DNA of 64,000 nucleotides from an uncultured Tolumonas sp. (GCF_963556105.2 NZ_OY829944.1:1647501-1711500); one strand, 5' to 3'. Positions 34,820-44,013 are shown, numbered from the stretch's first letter. The notes: generated by a model not told the origin, from the letters alone. Numbers and translations: made by a program.

Positions 34820-37438
34820 ATGAGTCGTGTTCATACCAGTTGCACTTATTGTGGCGTCGGTTGTGGGATCACGGTAGATGATGCCAAAACATTAACAGGT
34901 GATACAGAGCATCCTGCGAACAGCGGGGCATTGTGTGTCAAAGGCGGTAGTTTGCTGGAAACGCTGGCGTTTCCTAATCGTCTGTTATACCCGCGATTAC
35001 ATGGTCAACAGGTAGGTTGGGATACTGCGCTCGATGAAATGGCGACACGTTTTAGCCAGATCATTGCGGAAACCGGGCCGGAATCGGTCGCTTTTTATGT
35101 GTCCGGTCAGTTGCTCACCGAAGATTATTATGTGGCTAACAAACTGATGAAAGGCTTCATCGGGGCCGCGAATATTGATACCAACTCCCGCCTTTGTATG
35201 TCTTCAGCGGTGATGGCGCACAGCCGTGCTTTTGGTGAAGATGTGGTGCCCGGTTGTTATGACGATTTGGAACTGGCGGATCTGCTGGTCATCGCCGGTG
35301 CGAATACCGCGTGGACACATCCGGTGATCTTCCGCCGCATCCAGCAAGCGCGTGCACGTCGCCCAGAAATGAAGATGGTGGTGATTGATCCGCGTAAAAC
35401 CATGACCGCAGAACAGGCCGATTTACATTTAGCGGTACGCCCTGGTAGCGATGTCTGGTTATTTAATGGTTTAAGCCGTTATCTGTTGGAACACGATCTG
35501 GTTGATAACGCTTATATCGAAAATCACGTCAACGGCTTTAGTGAGTTGCATGCACTGGTAATGGCGCCGGAATATGAGCTGGCACGGGTCGCGGAAAAAT
35601 GCGGCTTAACCCTCAGTGAATTGCAGACCTTCTACCGCTGGTTTGGTGAGAATGAAAAAGCAGTCACGCTGTTTTGTCAGGGTATCAATCAGTCCAATCA
35701 GGGCACCGACAAAGGTAATAGCCTGATCAACCCGCATCTGTTGACGGGTCGTATCGGCAAGCCGGGCGCATCCCCGTTTTCGATGACCGGACAGCCAAAC
35801 GCGATGGGGGGGCGTGAAGTAGGCGGGCTGGCAACGCAGTTAGCATCACACATGACATTCAACGATGAAAACTGCGATCGCGTGGCTCGTTTCTGGAATG
35901 CGCCCAACATTGCCCGTAAACCGGGCTTAAAAGCCGTGGATATGTTTAAAGCGGTGGGTGAGGGCAAGATCCGCGCATTGTGGGTCATTGCGACCAACCC
36001 GGCGGTGTCGCTGCCTGACTCGGTTCAGGTGCGCGAAGCGCTGGCGAAATGTGAATTTCTGGTGGTGTCTGAAATGACACCGAAAACTGATACCGCGCAG
36101 TTTGCACATCTGTTATTACCTGCGGCTGGCTGGGGCGAACGTTCCGGCACAGTCACCAATTCTGAACGTTGCATGACACGTCAACGTGCGTTCACACAAG
36201 CGCCGGGCGAGGCAAAACCGGACTGGTGGGCATTAACCCAATTAGGTAAACGTCTGGGTTTTGCTGATGCATTCAATTACGACAACACTGCTGATATTTT
36301 CCGTGAACATGCTGAATTGTCCGGTTTTGAAAATACGACACGTCAGTTCGATATCTCTGCGTTGGCAACGATGACCGATGCTGAGTATGAACAATTCACA
36401 CCACGCCAATGGCCGTTACCCGCTGATAAAACTGTAGAAAGCCGCCGTCTGTTTAGCGATGGTGTATTTTCGACCGTCAATGGCCGCGCCAATCTGGTGC
36501 CGGTGACTCCACAAGAGCCAGTTCTCAAACGTAAAGCAGAACGTCAGGAAGGCAGCTGGCTGTTAAATACCGGTCGTCTGCGTGATCAATGGCACACCAT
36601 GACGCGTACCGGTCATCTGCCACGTTTAATGGAAACTGAACCATTACCAAAAGTGTATGTAAACCATCAGACCATTCTGAATAGTGGGTTTACCGAAGGC
36701 GCACTGATCCGCATTAATTCTCTGCAAGGTTCGGTGATGACCTTACTGGGGCGTGATGATGGCCTGCGCGATGGTGAAGCGTTTATGCCTATGCACTGGT
36801 CAGATGATTTCTCATCTTGTTCGGGTGTGAATCGATTGGTGGCGCCGGTAACCGATGCGGTCTCTGGTCAACCCCAATTCAAGCAAACCGAAGTGATGGC
36901 GGAAGCGGTTAATGTGAAATGGCATGGCCTTTGGGTCGGTCAGCATGAACCGGAATTAGAGGTGAGCTGGTGGGCGCGTCGCCCGTTAGATGCGGGGGAA
37001 TGTCGCCGTCTTACCGATGAAAATCGCACTGCCGAGCAAGTCTGGTTCCAACTGGCGCAACAAGGCCGTTGGTTACGCTTACCGCTGAAAGGTGGCTGGC
37101 TGGCGGTGAAGCTCAATCAAGGTCGTATTATCGGTTTGCTGCTGGTGAGCACCACGCATCAGCAAGTGAATATTGATCTGCTGGCTGGGTTGCTGGGCTT
37201 ACCGATGAACAGCACTGCACTTTCTACCACATTGGAACAAGCACTGGCGGGCGATAGCCGCATGATTTGCTCTTGTTTCCGTGTCAGTGAGAAACAGATC
37301 GTTGATGCCATTAGCGAGCAGGGTATTTCAGAATTAAGTGGCCTGCAAAGTTTGCTGCGTTGCGGCACGAATTGCGGCACTTGTGTCGTGGAATTGAAGA
37401 AATTGCTGCACAAACACACCAGTGTTAGTGAAGTTTAG
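34820..37438 (+). CDS. nasA: Assimilatory nitrate reductase, catalytic subunit
   Basis: 872 residues. It reduces nitrate to nitrite in the cytoplasm with a Mo-bis-MGD cofactor. The N-terminal [4Fe-4S] cysteines are in CTYCGVGCG; molybdopterin domains follow (GANTAWTHPVIFRRI, FCQGINQSNQGTDKGN, TGQPNAMGGREVGG). A C-terminal BFD-type [2Fe-2S] domain (CSCF...CGTNCGTC, about 815-860) matches the long NasA form. GAGAGGCAAGG precedes the ATG. No NasC-type reductase is seen here, so the electron donor lies elsewhere or is NirB or ferredoxin/flavodoxin. Confidence 0.96.
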   Translation: MSRVHTSCTYCGVGCGITVDDAKTLTGDTEHPANSGALCVKGGSLLETLAFPNRLLYPRLHGQQVGWDTALDEMATRFSQIIAETGPESVAFYVSGQLLTEDYYVANKLMKGFIGAANIDTNSRLCMSSAVMAHSRAFGEDVVPGCYDDLELADLLVIAGANTAWTHPVIFRRIQQARARRPEMKMVVIDPRKTMTAEQADLHLAVRPGSDVWLFNGLSRYLLEHDLVDNAYIENHVNGFSELHALVMAPEYELARVAEKCGLTLSELQTFYRWFGENEKAVTLFCQGINQSNQGTDKGNSLINPHLLTGRIGKPGASPFSMTGQPNAMGGREVGGLATQLASHMTFNDENCDRVARFWNAPNIARKPGLKAVDMFKAVGEGKIRALWVIATNPAVSLPDSVQVREALAKCEFLVVSEMTPKTDTAQFAHLLLPAAGWGERSGTVTNSERCMTRQRAFTQAPGEAKPDWWALTQLGKRLGFADAFNYDNTADIFREHAELSGFENTTRQFDISALATMTDAEYEQFTPRQWPLPADKTVESRRLFSDGVFSTVNGRANLVPVTPQEPVLKRKAERQEGSWLLNTGRLRDQWHTMTRTGHLPRLMETEPLPKVYVNHQTILNSGFTEGALIRINSLQGSVMTLLGRDDGLRDGEAFMPMHWSDDFSSCSGVNRLVAPVTDAVSGQPQFKQTEVMAEAVNVKWHGLWVGQHEPELEVSWWARRPLDAGECRRLTDENRTAEQVWFQLAQQGRWLRLPLKGGWLAVKLNQGRIIGLLLVSTTHQQVNIDLLAGLLGLPMNSTALSTTLEQALAGDSRMICSCFRVSEKQIVDAISEQGISELSGLQSLLRCGTNCGTCVVELKKLLHKHTSVSEV

Positions 37439-37461
37439 TCGCCAGAGATGAGGGCCAGAAA

Positions 37462-38223
37462 ATGAAAGGATTTGTTTCGTTAGTTGGGGCCGGCCCCGGT
37501 GACCCGGATCTGTTGACGGTAAAAGCGCTGCGCTCTATTCAGCAAGCCGATGTGGTGGTTTTTGATCGTTTGGTCAGTGACGACATTCTTCAACTGATTC
37601 CTGCGTCGGCAGCACGTTACGATGTCGGTAAACGCTGCGGTCAACCGAGTCTTAAGCAGGAAGATATCTCCGAATTACTGGTGACACTGGCTGGGAAATA
37701 CAAACGGATTGTCCGACTTAAAGGTGGTGATCCGTATGTGTTTGGTCGTGGCGGTGAAGAGGCACTGTTACTGGTCGCGAATGGCGTACCGTTTGAAGTC
37801 GTGCCAGGAATTACCGCTGCCATTGGTTGTGCGGCAGCAACCGGTATTCCGCTAACGCATCGTGGGTTATCTCGTTCGGTGACGCTGGTGACGGGTCATG
37901 TGCAAGACGGCAGTGAATTTCACGGCTGGAGTGGTTTAGTCAAAGCAGGTGGCACTTTGGTGTTTTATATGGGGCTCGAGCGCGCAACGGAATTGCGCCG
38001 CGGGTTATTGCAAGCGGGGGCACCGGCTGATCTGCCAATTGCCTTAGTCGTGGCAGGCACGACGCGTCGGCAACGGGTTGAGGTCACGACATTAGCGTGT
38101 CTGGAACAAACCGCACATACTTTAACTGGGTTAACACCCGTTTTGATGATCATGGGTGAGGTGGTTCAGTTACGTGCCGAATTAGGTGATATGGCAGAAA
38201 CCTTACTGCAATCGGTAGCCTAG
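37462..38223 (+). CDS. cobA: Uroporphyrinogen-III C-methyltransferase (SUMT)
   Basis: 253 residues. It methylates uroporphyrinogen III to precorrin-2 with SAM. Motifs are VGAGPGDPDLLTVKAL at 7-22, VFDRLVS, GKRCGQPSLKQEDI and VVPGITAAIGCAAATGIPLTHR. It is the single-domain form without the CysG dehydrogenase/ferrochelatase part. Within a nitrate operon its job is sirohaem supply for NirB. It lies 23 bp behind nasA. Confidence 0.93.
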   Translation: MKGFVSLVGAGPGDPDLLTVKALRSIQQADVVVFDRLVSDDILQLIPASAARYDVGKRCGQPSLKQEDISELLVTLAGKYKRIVRLKGGDPYVFGRGGEEALLLVANGVPFEVVPGITAAIGCAAATGIPLTHRGLSRSVTLVTGHVQDGSEFHGWSGLVKAGGTLVFYMGLERATELRRGLLQAGAPADLPIALVVAGTTRRQRVEVTTLACLEQTAHTLTGLTPVLMIMGEVVQLRAELGDMAETLLQSVA

Positions 38224-38244
38224 TTCTTCTATTAGGAATCATGG

Positions 38245-38805
38245 ATGAGTTATTCGAAGATCCTGATTTATAGCGACGATATAGCCCAGGCCAACCGCCT
38301 GGGTTTGTTGTTAAGTCGTTATGGTCATGAGCCTTATTTAGTCCGGCAAATCGACCCTATGCACCCTCCGGGTGATATTCATGGGGTGATGATTGATTGC
38401 CGGCGTTTACCCGCAGAATGGCGTTTAGTGGCATCGGCCATGGCAAGCCAAGGGTTGCCAGTAGTCGTGTTTATGGAAAATTTACCTGAAAGCCAGCAGC
38501 AAGTGTTATTGGAAGCTGGCGTCACGCTGGTGCCGCATCGTGTCGAAGAGAAAGAGCCGGTAGAAAGCTGGCTGAAACAAGCTCGTCTGCAACAAGAGGT
38601 CATGCGCAAACAGCAACTGGCGGTTGATGATCTCTCCAAACGGTTGGAAGAAAATAAGCTGGTGCAACAAGCTAAAGCACGTTTGATGAAAGTTCAGGGT
38701 TTAGACGAAGAGACCGCTTATAAAGTGATGCGTTCCACCGCAATGAAGAATCACCAGACTATGGGTGATCTTGCTCGCAAAATTCTCGCCACGCTGGTTG
38801 ACTGA
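38245..38805 (+). CDS. ANTAR-domain RNA-binding antiterminator (NasT-type)
   Basis: 186 residues: a receiver-like N-terminal domain (about 1-110), a coiled-coil linker (RLQQEVMRKQQLAVDDLSKRLEENK) and a C-terminal ANTAR domain (AKARLMKVQGLDEETAYKVMRSTAMKNHQTMGDLARKIL). It lacks the NIT nitrate-sensor domain of Klebsiella NasR and so resembles NasT, which normally works with a NasS partner; none is seen here. Its probable targets are the hexaloop leaders of nasA, nrtA, narK and nirB. The nrtA leader starts right behind its stop. Confidence 0.9.
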   Translation: MSYSKILIYSDDIAQANRLGLLLSRYGHEPYLVRQIDPMHPPGDIHGVMIDCRRLPAEWRLVASAMASQGLPVVVFMENLPESQQQVLLEAGVTLVPHRVEEKEPVESWLKQARLQQEVMRKQQLAVDDLSKRLEENKLVQQAKARLMKVQGLDEETAYKVMRSTAMKNHQTMGDLARKILATLVD

Positions 38806-38894
38806 TCCGGTGCGAATGCACCGATTTGAAACAGAACTTCTTATAAATTCGTTAAAAAATGCATAAAAAAGCCATCTTTTAAGGGGTTTTAAGA

Positions 38895-38911
38895 TTGGCA
38901 CGAAAGCTGAA
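38895..38911 (+). promoter_or_regulatory. Sigma-54-like promoter before nrtA
   Basis: TTGGCACGAAAGCTGAA fits the -24 element fully (TGGCACG), with CTGA at -12 instead of TTGC. The nirB leader carries the same element (one change). Transcription would start near 38921, just before the first hexaloop hairpin. This agrees with Ntr control known for nas operons. Confidence 0.55.
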
Positions 38912-38934
38912 TGTATCAAAATTGTAAACGGATC

Positions 38935-38948
38935 AGCCAACGACGGCT
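38935..38948 (+). promoter_or_regulatory. First hexaloop hairpin (P1) of the nrtA leader
   Basis: AGCC-AACGAC-GGCT: a four-bp stem with six-base loop, A1 and G4 present. It lies 19 bases before the second hexaloop hairpin, so together they form the two-hairpin ANTAR motif. Confidence 0.65.
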
Positions 38949-38967
38949 TCCTACAATTTGGTAACTC

Positions 38968-38981
38968 AGGCAATGGCGCCT
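38968..38981 (+). promoter_or_regulatory. Second hexaloop hairpin (P2) of the nrtA leader
   Basis: AGGC-AATGGC-GCCT, loop A1 and G4 present. The 3' part is shared with the left arm of the terminator at 38977, so protein binding here would block termination. Confidence 0.7.
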
Positions 38982-39012
38982 CACTGGAATGAACCAGTGA
39001 GGCGTTTTTTTT
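38977..39012 (+). terminator. Intrinsic terminator in the nrtA leader
   Basis: Perfect 11-bp stem (CGCCTCACTGG and complement), six-base loop and eight T, ending 11 bp before the nrtA ATG. It is a strong terminator placed to attenuate nrtABC. Confidence 0.92.
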
Positions 39013-39023
39013 GGAGCAATGGA

Positions 39024-40388
39024 ATGATCAAATTAAAACGCAATGCAGTGGCTTTGATGGTAAGTGCAGTATTAGTTTCAACTGCGGTGCAGGCGCAGGT
39101 TGGCGCCCCTGAGAAAGAAGAGCTGAAATTAGGTTTCATCAAATTAACCGACATGGCACCACTGGCAGTGGCCTACGAAAAAGGTTATTTCGAAGATGAA
39201 GGGCTGTATGTCACGCTGGAAGCACAAGCCAACTGGAAGGTGTTGCTCGATCGCGTGATCACCGGTGAATTAGACGGTGCACACATGCTGGCTGGCCAAC
39301 CGCTGGGCGCCACCGTGGGTATCGGCACCAAAGCTGATGTTGTGACTGCGTTTAGCATGGATCTGAATGGTAATGCGACTACGGTTTCCAATAAAATCTG
39401 GGACGCGATGAAAGCCAATGTACCAAAAGGTGCAGATGGTAAGCCCGTGCATCCAATCAAAGCCGATGTTTTGAAACCAGTCGTTAAGTCTTACAAAGAC
39501 CAGGGTAAGGCCTTCAATATGGGCATGGTGTTCCCGGTTTCTACCCATAACTACGAATTGCGTTATTGGTTGGCGGCGGGTGGTTTGAACCCGGGTTTCT
39601 ATGCTCCGCTGAAAGGGGACAACACCGGACAGCAACAAGCCGATGTGCTGTTGTCAGTGACACCGCCACCACAAATGCCCGCCACGCTGGAAGCCGGCAC
39701 CATCTTAGGTTACAGCGTCGGGGAGCCCTGGAACCAGGCTGCAGTAGCGAAAGGTATCGGTGTGCCGGTCGTGACTGATGATGATGTCTGGCACAACAAC
39801 CCCGAGAAAGTTTTCGGCGTGTCGAAAGCCTGGGCAGACAAATATCCCAATACTCACATTCATTTAGTAAAAGCGTTGATCCGTGCCGCTTACTGGTTGG
39901 ATCAAAACAACAACGGCAATCGTCAGGAAGCAGTCAGCATGCTGGCTAAACCTGAATACGTGGGCGCGGATGCTAAAGTGATCGCGAACTCCATGACTGG
40001 CACCTTTGAATTCGAAAAAGGTGATAAGCGTCCGGCTGCTGATTTCAACATCTTCTTCCGCCATAACGCGACTTACCCGTATTACTCCGATGCGATTTGG
40101 TATCTGACACAAATGCGTCGTTGGGGCCAGTTGCCAGAAGCCAAACCAGACAACTGGTATGCCGATATCGCGAAGAAAGTATATCAGCCCGAAATTTACC
40201 GTCAGGCCGCAGAAGAGCTGATTGCGGAAGGCAAAATGAAGGCGAGCGATTTTCCTGATTTCGCGAAAGAGACTGGTTACAAGGCACCGGATAACCACTT
40301 CATTGATGGCATTACCTACGATGGCCACAAACCTAACGATTATCTGAAGCAATTCCCGATAGGTTTAAAAGGCGATCAGAAGCTGTAA
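39024..40388 (+). CDS. nrtA: Nitrate ABC transporter, periplasmic binding protein
   Basis: 454 residues from ATG 39024, which has GGAG seven bases upstream and gives a proper signal peptide ([24 protein letters not shown], Sec cleavage after VQA). A longer frame would start inside the attenuator. The body resembles NrtA/CmpA/Nas[45 protein letters not shown]. It binds nitrate in the periplasm for NrtBC. Confidence 0.92.
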   Translation: MIKLKRNAVALMVSAVLVSTAVQAQVGAPEKEELKLGFIKLTDMAPLAVAYEKGYFEDEGLYVTLEAQANWKVLLDRVITGELDGAHMLAGQPLGATVGIGTKADVVTAFSMDLNGNATTVSNKIWDAMKANVPKGADGKPVHPIKADVLKPVVKSYKDQGKAFNMGMVFPVSTHNYELRYWLAAGGLNPGFYAPLKGDNTGQQQADVLLSVTPPPQMPATLEAGTILGYSVGEPWNQAAVAKGIGVPVVTDDDVWHNNPEKVFGVSKAWADKYPNTHIHLVKALIRAAYWLDQNNNGNRQEAVSMLAKPEYVGADAKVIANSMTGTFEFEKGDKRPAADFNIFFRHNATYPYYSDAIWYLTQMRRWGQLPEAKPDNWYADIAKKVYQPEIYRQAAEELIAEGKMKASDFPDFAKETGYKAPDNHFIDGITYDGHKPNDYLKQFPIGLKGDQKL

Positions 40389-40389
40389 T

Positions 40390-40513
40390 TACCCTTCGTA
40401 CTTGAAGTTGCAGCATCGTTGACGACGTTCACTTACCCCAATCACATAGCATCTCTATGCTCATGGGGATTCGTTCACTTGTCGCCTCGCTGCAACTCCA
40501 ATTACTTTGGGTA
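40390..40513. repeat. ERIC/IRU-type palindromic repeat between nrtA and nrtB
   Basis: A 124-bp element begins TACCCTTCGTACTTGAAGTT and ends with CCAATTACTTTGGGTA, giving near-inverted ends. Its centre (ACCCCAATCACATAGC, then GCTCATGGGGATTC) matches the enterobacterial repetitive intergenic consensus. It starts right after the nrtA stop and lies inside the operon, so it would be transcribed and could fold into a long hairpin. Confidence 0.85.
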
Positions 40514-40557
40514 TTAAGTTGAAATTAGGACTAAGGCTGAAGTAAGGAGAGTCAACC

Positions 40558-41496
40558 ATGTCAGCATTACTGAATATCAAATGGCAAAATATGGCGTTTC
40601 CATTCGTGGGTCTGCTTGCCTTCCTGTTCTTCTGGCAAATTGCTGCCAGTCAGGTCACTACTACACTGGGCTCTTTACCGGGCCCAGTCGCCACCGCCCA
40701 GCAATTTATGGGCTTGGTGGATGAACACAAAGCAGAACAACAAAAGAAAACCGCCTTTTATCAACGTCAGGAGCAACGTAATGCTGACAAGTTAAAAGCC
40801 GATCCTGCTTTCAAAGCGACGGTGCGCCCGTATACCGGACGCCCAACCTTTTTTGATCAGATCACCACCAGCCTGATCACCGTGGCGACCGGTTTTCTGG
40901 TTGCCAGTCTGCTCGCCATTCCGATGGGCATCATCCTTGGCTTGAATCAGTGGATGTATCAGGCGCTGAATCCGGTGATTCAGATCCTGAAACCGATCTC
41001 GCCACTGGCGTGGTTGCCGCTGGTGACTATGGTGGTGAGTGCGGTTTATTCCAGCGATAGCCCGGTAGTAGCCAAATCATTCATCAACTCGGCATTCACG
41101 GTAACACTGTGCAGCCTGTGGCCCACATTGCTGAACACCACTGTGGGTGTTGCCAACATCGACCCAGACTTAAAAAACGTCAGTCGTGTATTGAAACTCG
41201 ACCCGTTGACGCATGTGCGCAAGATTGTACTGCCATCAGCGATCCCGATGATTTTTACTGGCCTGCGTTTGTCGCTGGGCGTGGCGTGGATGGTGCTGAT
41301 TGCGGCAGAAATGCTGGCGCAAAACCCCGGCTTAGGCAAGTTCGTGTGGGATGAATTCCAGAACGGCAGCTCACAGTCACTGGCACGCATCATGGTTGCC
41401 GTCGTTACGATTGGCTTCATCGGGTTCATGCTGGATCGCGGCATGCTGCAACTGCAGAAATGGTTCTCTTGGGATAAACGCAGTGAACTGCGCTAA
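40558..41496 (+). CDS. nrtB: Nitrate ABC transporter permease
   Basis: 312 residues with about six transmembrane helices. The permease EAA-type loop is LKLDPLTHVRKIVLPSAIPMIFTGLRLSLGVAWMVLIAAEML (about 215-255). A hydrophilic insert (about 60-100, EHKAEQQKKTAFYQRQEQRNADKLK) is typical of NrtB/NasE. GGAGAG precedes the ATG. It is separated from nrtA by the ERIC-type repeat. Confidence 0.93.
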   Translation: MSALLNIKWQNMAFPFVGLLAFLFFWQIAASQVTTTLGSLPGPVATAQQFMGLVDEHKAEQQKKTAFYQRQEQRNADKLKADPAFKATVRPYTGRPTFFDQITTSLITVATGFLVASLLAIPMGIILGLNQWMYQALNPVIQILKPISPLAWLPLVTMVVSAVYSSDSPVVAKSFINSAFTVTLCSLWPTLLNTTVGVANIDPDLKNVSRVLKLDPLTHVRKIVLPSAIPMIFTGLRLSLGVAWMVLIAAEMLAQNPGLGKFVWDEFQNGSSQSLARIMVAVVTIGFIGFMLDRGMLQLQKWFSWDKRSELR

Positions 41497-41514
41497 TTAA
41501 TAGGGATATTGAAA

Positions 41515-42345
41515 ATGAGCAAAACCTATCTCGATTTAAGTGCCGTGGGCATGCGTTTCAAAACCGACAAAGGCTTCTTTGAAGCACTGGTTGATGTGAA
41601 CCTGAAAATTGCCAAGGGCGAGTTTATCTCCCTGATCGGCCACTCCGGTTGTGGGAAAAGCACCGTGCTGAATTTGGTTGCCGGTCTGACCGAAGCCACG
41701 TCCGGCGGCATCATTCTCGATGGTCGCGAAGTTGATGGCCCGGGCCCGGAACGTTCAGTCGTGTTCCAAAACCACGCGCTGCTGCCATGGTTATCGGTCT
41801 ATCAGAACGTTGAACTGGCGGTGCGTCAGGTCATGAAAGAGGCCAGCAAAAAAGAGATTGAAGAGAAAGTGCGTTACTACCTGTCGTTAGTGCAGATGGA
41901 TCACGCGTTGGATAAGAAACCGCATGAGATCTCCGGCGGGATGAAACAGCGTGTCGGTATCGCCCGTGCGTTGTCGATGTCACCAAAAGTGCTGTTGATG
42001 GATGAACCCTTTGGTGCATTAGATGCCCTGACGCGTGCGCATCTGCAAGATTCGGTCATGGAAATTCAGGCAGAACTGAACAACACCGTCATCATGATCA
42101 CGCATGATGTGGATGAAGCCGTGCTGTTGTCTGACCGTATCGTGATGATGACCAACGGCCCGTCGGCCACCGTGGGTGAGATCCTGAATATCGATCTGCC
42201 GCGTCCGCGTGATCGGGTTGAATTAGCCGATAACCCGCATTATCACCATTTACGTCAGCAGGTGCTGAGTTTCCTGTATGAAAAACACAACAAAGTGACC
42301 CGCTTGAAAACGACTAAAACGACGAAAAGTAGTGCCGTAGCGTAA
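41515..42345 (+). CDS. nrtC: Nitrate ABC transporter ATP-binding protein
   Basis: 276 residues from ATG 41515 (TAGGGA upstream). Walker A GHSGCGKST, signature SGGMKQRVGIARAL, Walker B VLLMDEPFGALDAL and the switch His (MITHDVDEAV) are all present. It powers NrtAB, and is the short form without the C-terminal NrtA-like domain of cyanobacterial NrtC. Its 3' end (42247-42340) recurs as a decayed copy before nirB. Confidence 0.94.
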   Translation: MSKTYLDLSAVGMRFKTDKGFFEALVDVNLKIAKGEFISLIGHSGCGKSTVLNLVAGLTEATSGGIILDGREVDGPGPERSVVFQNHALLPWLSVYQNVELAVRQVMKEASKKEIEEKVRYYLSLVQMDHALDKKPHEISGGMKQRVGIARALSMSPKVLLMDEPFGALDALTRAHLQDSVMEIQAELNNTVIMITHDVDEAVLLSDRIVMMTNGPSATVGEILNIDLPRPRDRVELADNPHYHHLRQQVLSFLYEKHNKVTRLKTTKTTKSSAVA

Positions 42346-42410
42346 AGCTTCAGCTAACCAGGAATAGTTATTTATCTATCTATATATCTATTCCTCAACA
42401 TACCAACTTA

Positions 42411-42424
42411 GAGCAAAGGCGCTC
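42411..42424 (+). promoter_or_regulatory. ANTAR-type hexaloop hairpin in the narK leader
   Basis: GAGC-AAAGGC-GCTC, six-base loop with A1 and G4. Loop and 3' arm are shared with the left arm of the terminator that follows. Upstream lies an AT-rich stem (AGGAATAG / CTATTCCT, 42360-42395) with a 20-base loop, which is not a hexaloop. I see no promoter here. Confidence 0.65.
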
Positions 42425-42477
42425 GCCTCTTCCCTGAATCTTTCGGTATCAGTGGGGGAGCGAGCGCCTTTTGGTTT
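42415..42477 (+). terminator. Intrinsic terminator between nrtC and narK
   Basis: Arms AAAGGCGCTCG / CGAGCGCCTTT (11 bp, extended inward by CTC/GAG and C/G pairs) followed by TTTTGGTTTG. It lies ahead of the narK ATG. It can act as the end of nrtABC or as an attenuator for narK. Confidence 0.85.
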
Positions 42478-42502
42478 GTTTCCAAGACAAGATGGAATCA
42501 GT

Positions 42503-43972
42503 ATGAAACAAGATAATAAATTTAATATGCTGTCATTTACCGGCAAAATGAAGATTCTTCATCTGAGTTGGATTGCCTTTTTTATTACCTTTGTGGTGTG
42601 GTTTAACCATGCTCCATTGTTAGGCTCGATTGCCAAATCATTGGATATCAGCATGGCTCAGGTAAAAACGTTGCTGATCCTGAACGTGGCGTTAACCATT
42701 CCGGCCCGTATCATTATCGGCATGTTGACCGATAAGTTTGGCCCGCGTCTGACCTACAGCTTTTTGCTGTTTGCTGGCAGTCTGCCTTGTTTCTGGTTTG
42801 CATTTGCCACTGATTTCACTCAGTTAGCGATGGCCCGTTTACTGCTCGGTTTTGTCGGTGCCGGATTTGTCATCGGTATCCGTATGGTCAGTGAGTGGTT
42901 TCCGGCCAACGAACTCGGTATCGCCGAAGGCATCTATGGCGGCTGGGGTAATTTCGGTTCGGCAGCAGCAGCGATTGCCATGCCAACATTGGCCCTGTTT
43001 TTTGGCGGTGAAAATGGCTGGCGCTACGCAGTGGCAATGTCCGGTTTGATTTGTCTGGCTTTCAGTGTGATTTGGTACTTCAATGTGTCCGATTCACCGA
43101 AGGGCTCTACCTATTTTAAATCTAAAAAAATGGGCGGGTTGGAAGTGACCAGCAAAGGCGATTTCTTCTTCCTGCTGCTGATGAAACTGCCGATGTATAT
43201 TGCGCTGGGGCTGGTTGGCTGGAAATTGTCACCGCACGGCGTGGCACTGATTTCCAATACGATGACCACGGTGTTGTATGTCATTTTTGCGGCGATTCTG
43301 ATTTACGACTGCGTCAGTTCCTATCGGGTCAATAAGGATATTTTTCATACCCCGGTGCCCGAGATCCAGCGTTATCAGTTTAAGCAGGTCGCGGCAGTCA
43401 ATATCCTCTATTTCACGACCTTTGGCTCTGAACTGGCGGTAGTTTCCATGTTGCCGCTGTTCTTTGCTGATCTGTTTAAGCTGGATATGGTGCATGCCGG
43501 ATTGGTGGGTTCATTGTTTGCCTTTATGAATCTGGTGGCACGACCTAGCGGTGGCTGGCTCAGTGATCGTTTCGGTCGCAAAAAGACCTTGATGTTCGTC
43601 ATCGCCGGTCTGGCAATGGGTTACTGTGCCATGTCGATGATCACCAATGCCTGGCCATTATTCCTGGCGGTATTGGTGGTGATCGCCTGTTCATTTTGTG
43701 TACAGGCTGGGTGTGGCGCCGTGTTCGCCGTTGTGCCGCTGATTAAGCGCCGCCTGACCGGTCAGATTGCCGGGATGACCGGAGCCTATGGCAATACTGG
43801 GGGGGTGTTCTTTCTGACGGTGCTGTCACTGGTGGATTACTCAACCTTTTTTATCGTGATTGCAGCTACCGCGATTTTGGGGATCATCGCCATCCTGTTT
43901 ATGAACGAACCGCGCGGCCATATGGTTGAAATTAATGAAGATGGTTCGGTAGAACTCATCAAAGTCGGTTAA
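42503..43972 (+). CDS. narK: Nitrate/nitrite MFS transporter (NarK/NasA family)
   Basis: 489 residues from ATG 42503; the longer GTG frame would start inside the terminator. It has twelve transmembrane segments and the nitrate/nitrite porter signatures GMLTDKFGPRLTYS, GFVGAGFVIGIRMVSEWFPANELGIAEGIYGGWGNFGSA and CVQAGCGAVFAVVPLIKRRLTGQIAGMTGAYGNTGGVFF. It provides a second nitrate or nitrite route next to NrtABC. It is followed by a strong terminator. Confidence 0.92.
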   Translation: MKQDNKFNMLSFTGKMKILHLSWIAFFITFVVWFNHAPLLGSIAKSLDISMAQVKTLLILNVALTIPARIIIGMLTDKFGPRLTYSFLLFAGSLPCFWFAFATDFTQLAMARLLLGFVGAGFVIGIRMVSEWFPANELGIAEGIYGGWGNFGSAAAAIAMPTLALFFGGENGWRYAVAMSGLICLAFSVIWYFNVSDSPKGSTYFKSKKMGGLEVTSKGDFFFLLLMKLPMYIALGLVGWKLSPHGVALISNTMTTVLYVIFAAILIYDCVSSYRVNKDIFHTPVPEIQRYQFKQVAAVNILYFTTFGSELAVVSMLPLFFADLFKLDMVHAGLVGSLFAFMNLVARPSGGWLSDRFGRKKTLMFVIAGLAMGYCAMSMITNAWPLFLAVLVVIACSFCVQAGCGAVFAVVPLIKRRLTGQIAGMTGAYGNTGGVFFLTVLSLVDYSTFFIVIAATAILGIIAILFMNEPRGHMVEINEDGSVELIKVG

Positions 43973-43987
43973 TCTTTAGTTATGACA

Positions 43988-44013
43988 ACGGCTATTGATC
44001 AATAGCCGTTTTT
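43988..44013 (+). terminator. Terminator after narK
   Basis: Nine-bp stem ACGGCTATT / AATAGCCGT around GATC, followed by five T, starting 15 bp after the narK stop. It is a standard intrinsic terminator, though the next gene starts only 28 bp later. Confidence 0.88.

Noticed and set aside
38958-39023. Upstream in-frame extension of nrtA
   Set aside because: It would start inside the attenuator and place 22 polar residues before a clear signal peptide; ATG 39024 has a good RBS.
42360-42395. AT-rich stem before narK taken as a hexaloop P1
   Set aside because: The arms pair well (AGGAATAG/CTATTCCT), but the loop is 20 bases and no A1/G4 six-base loop can be drawn inside it.
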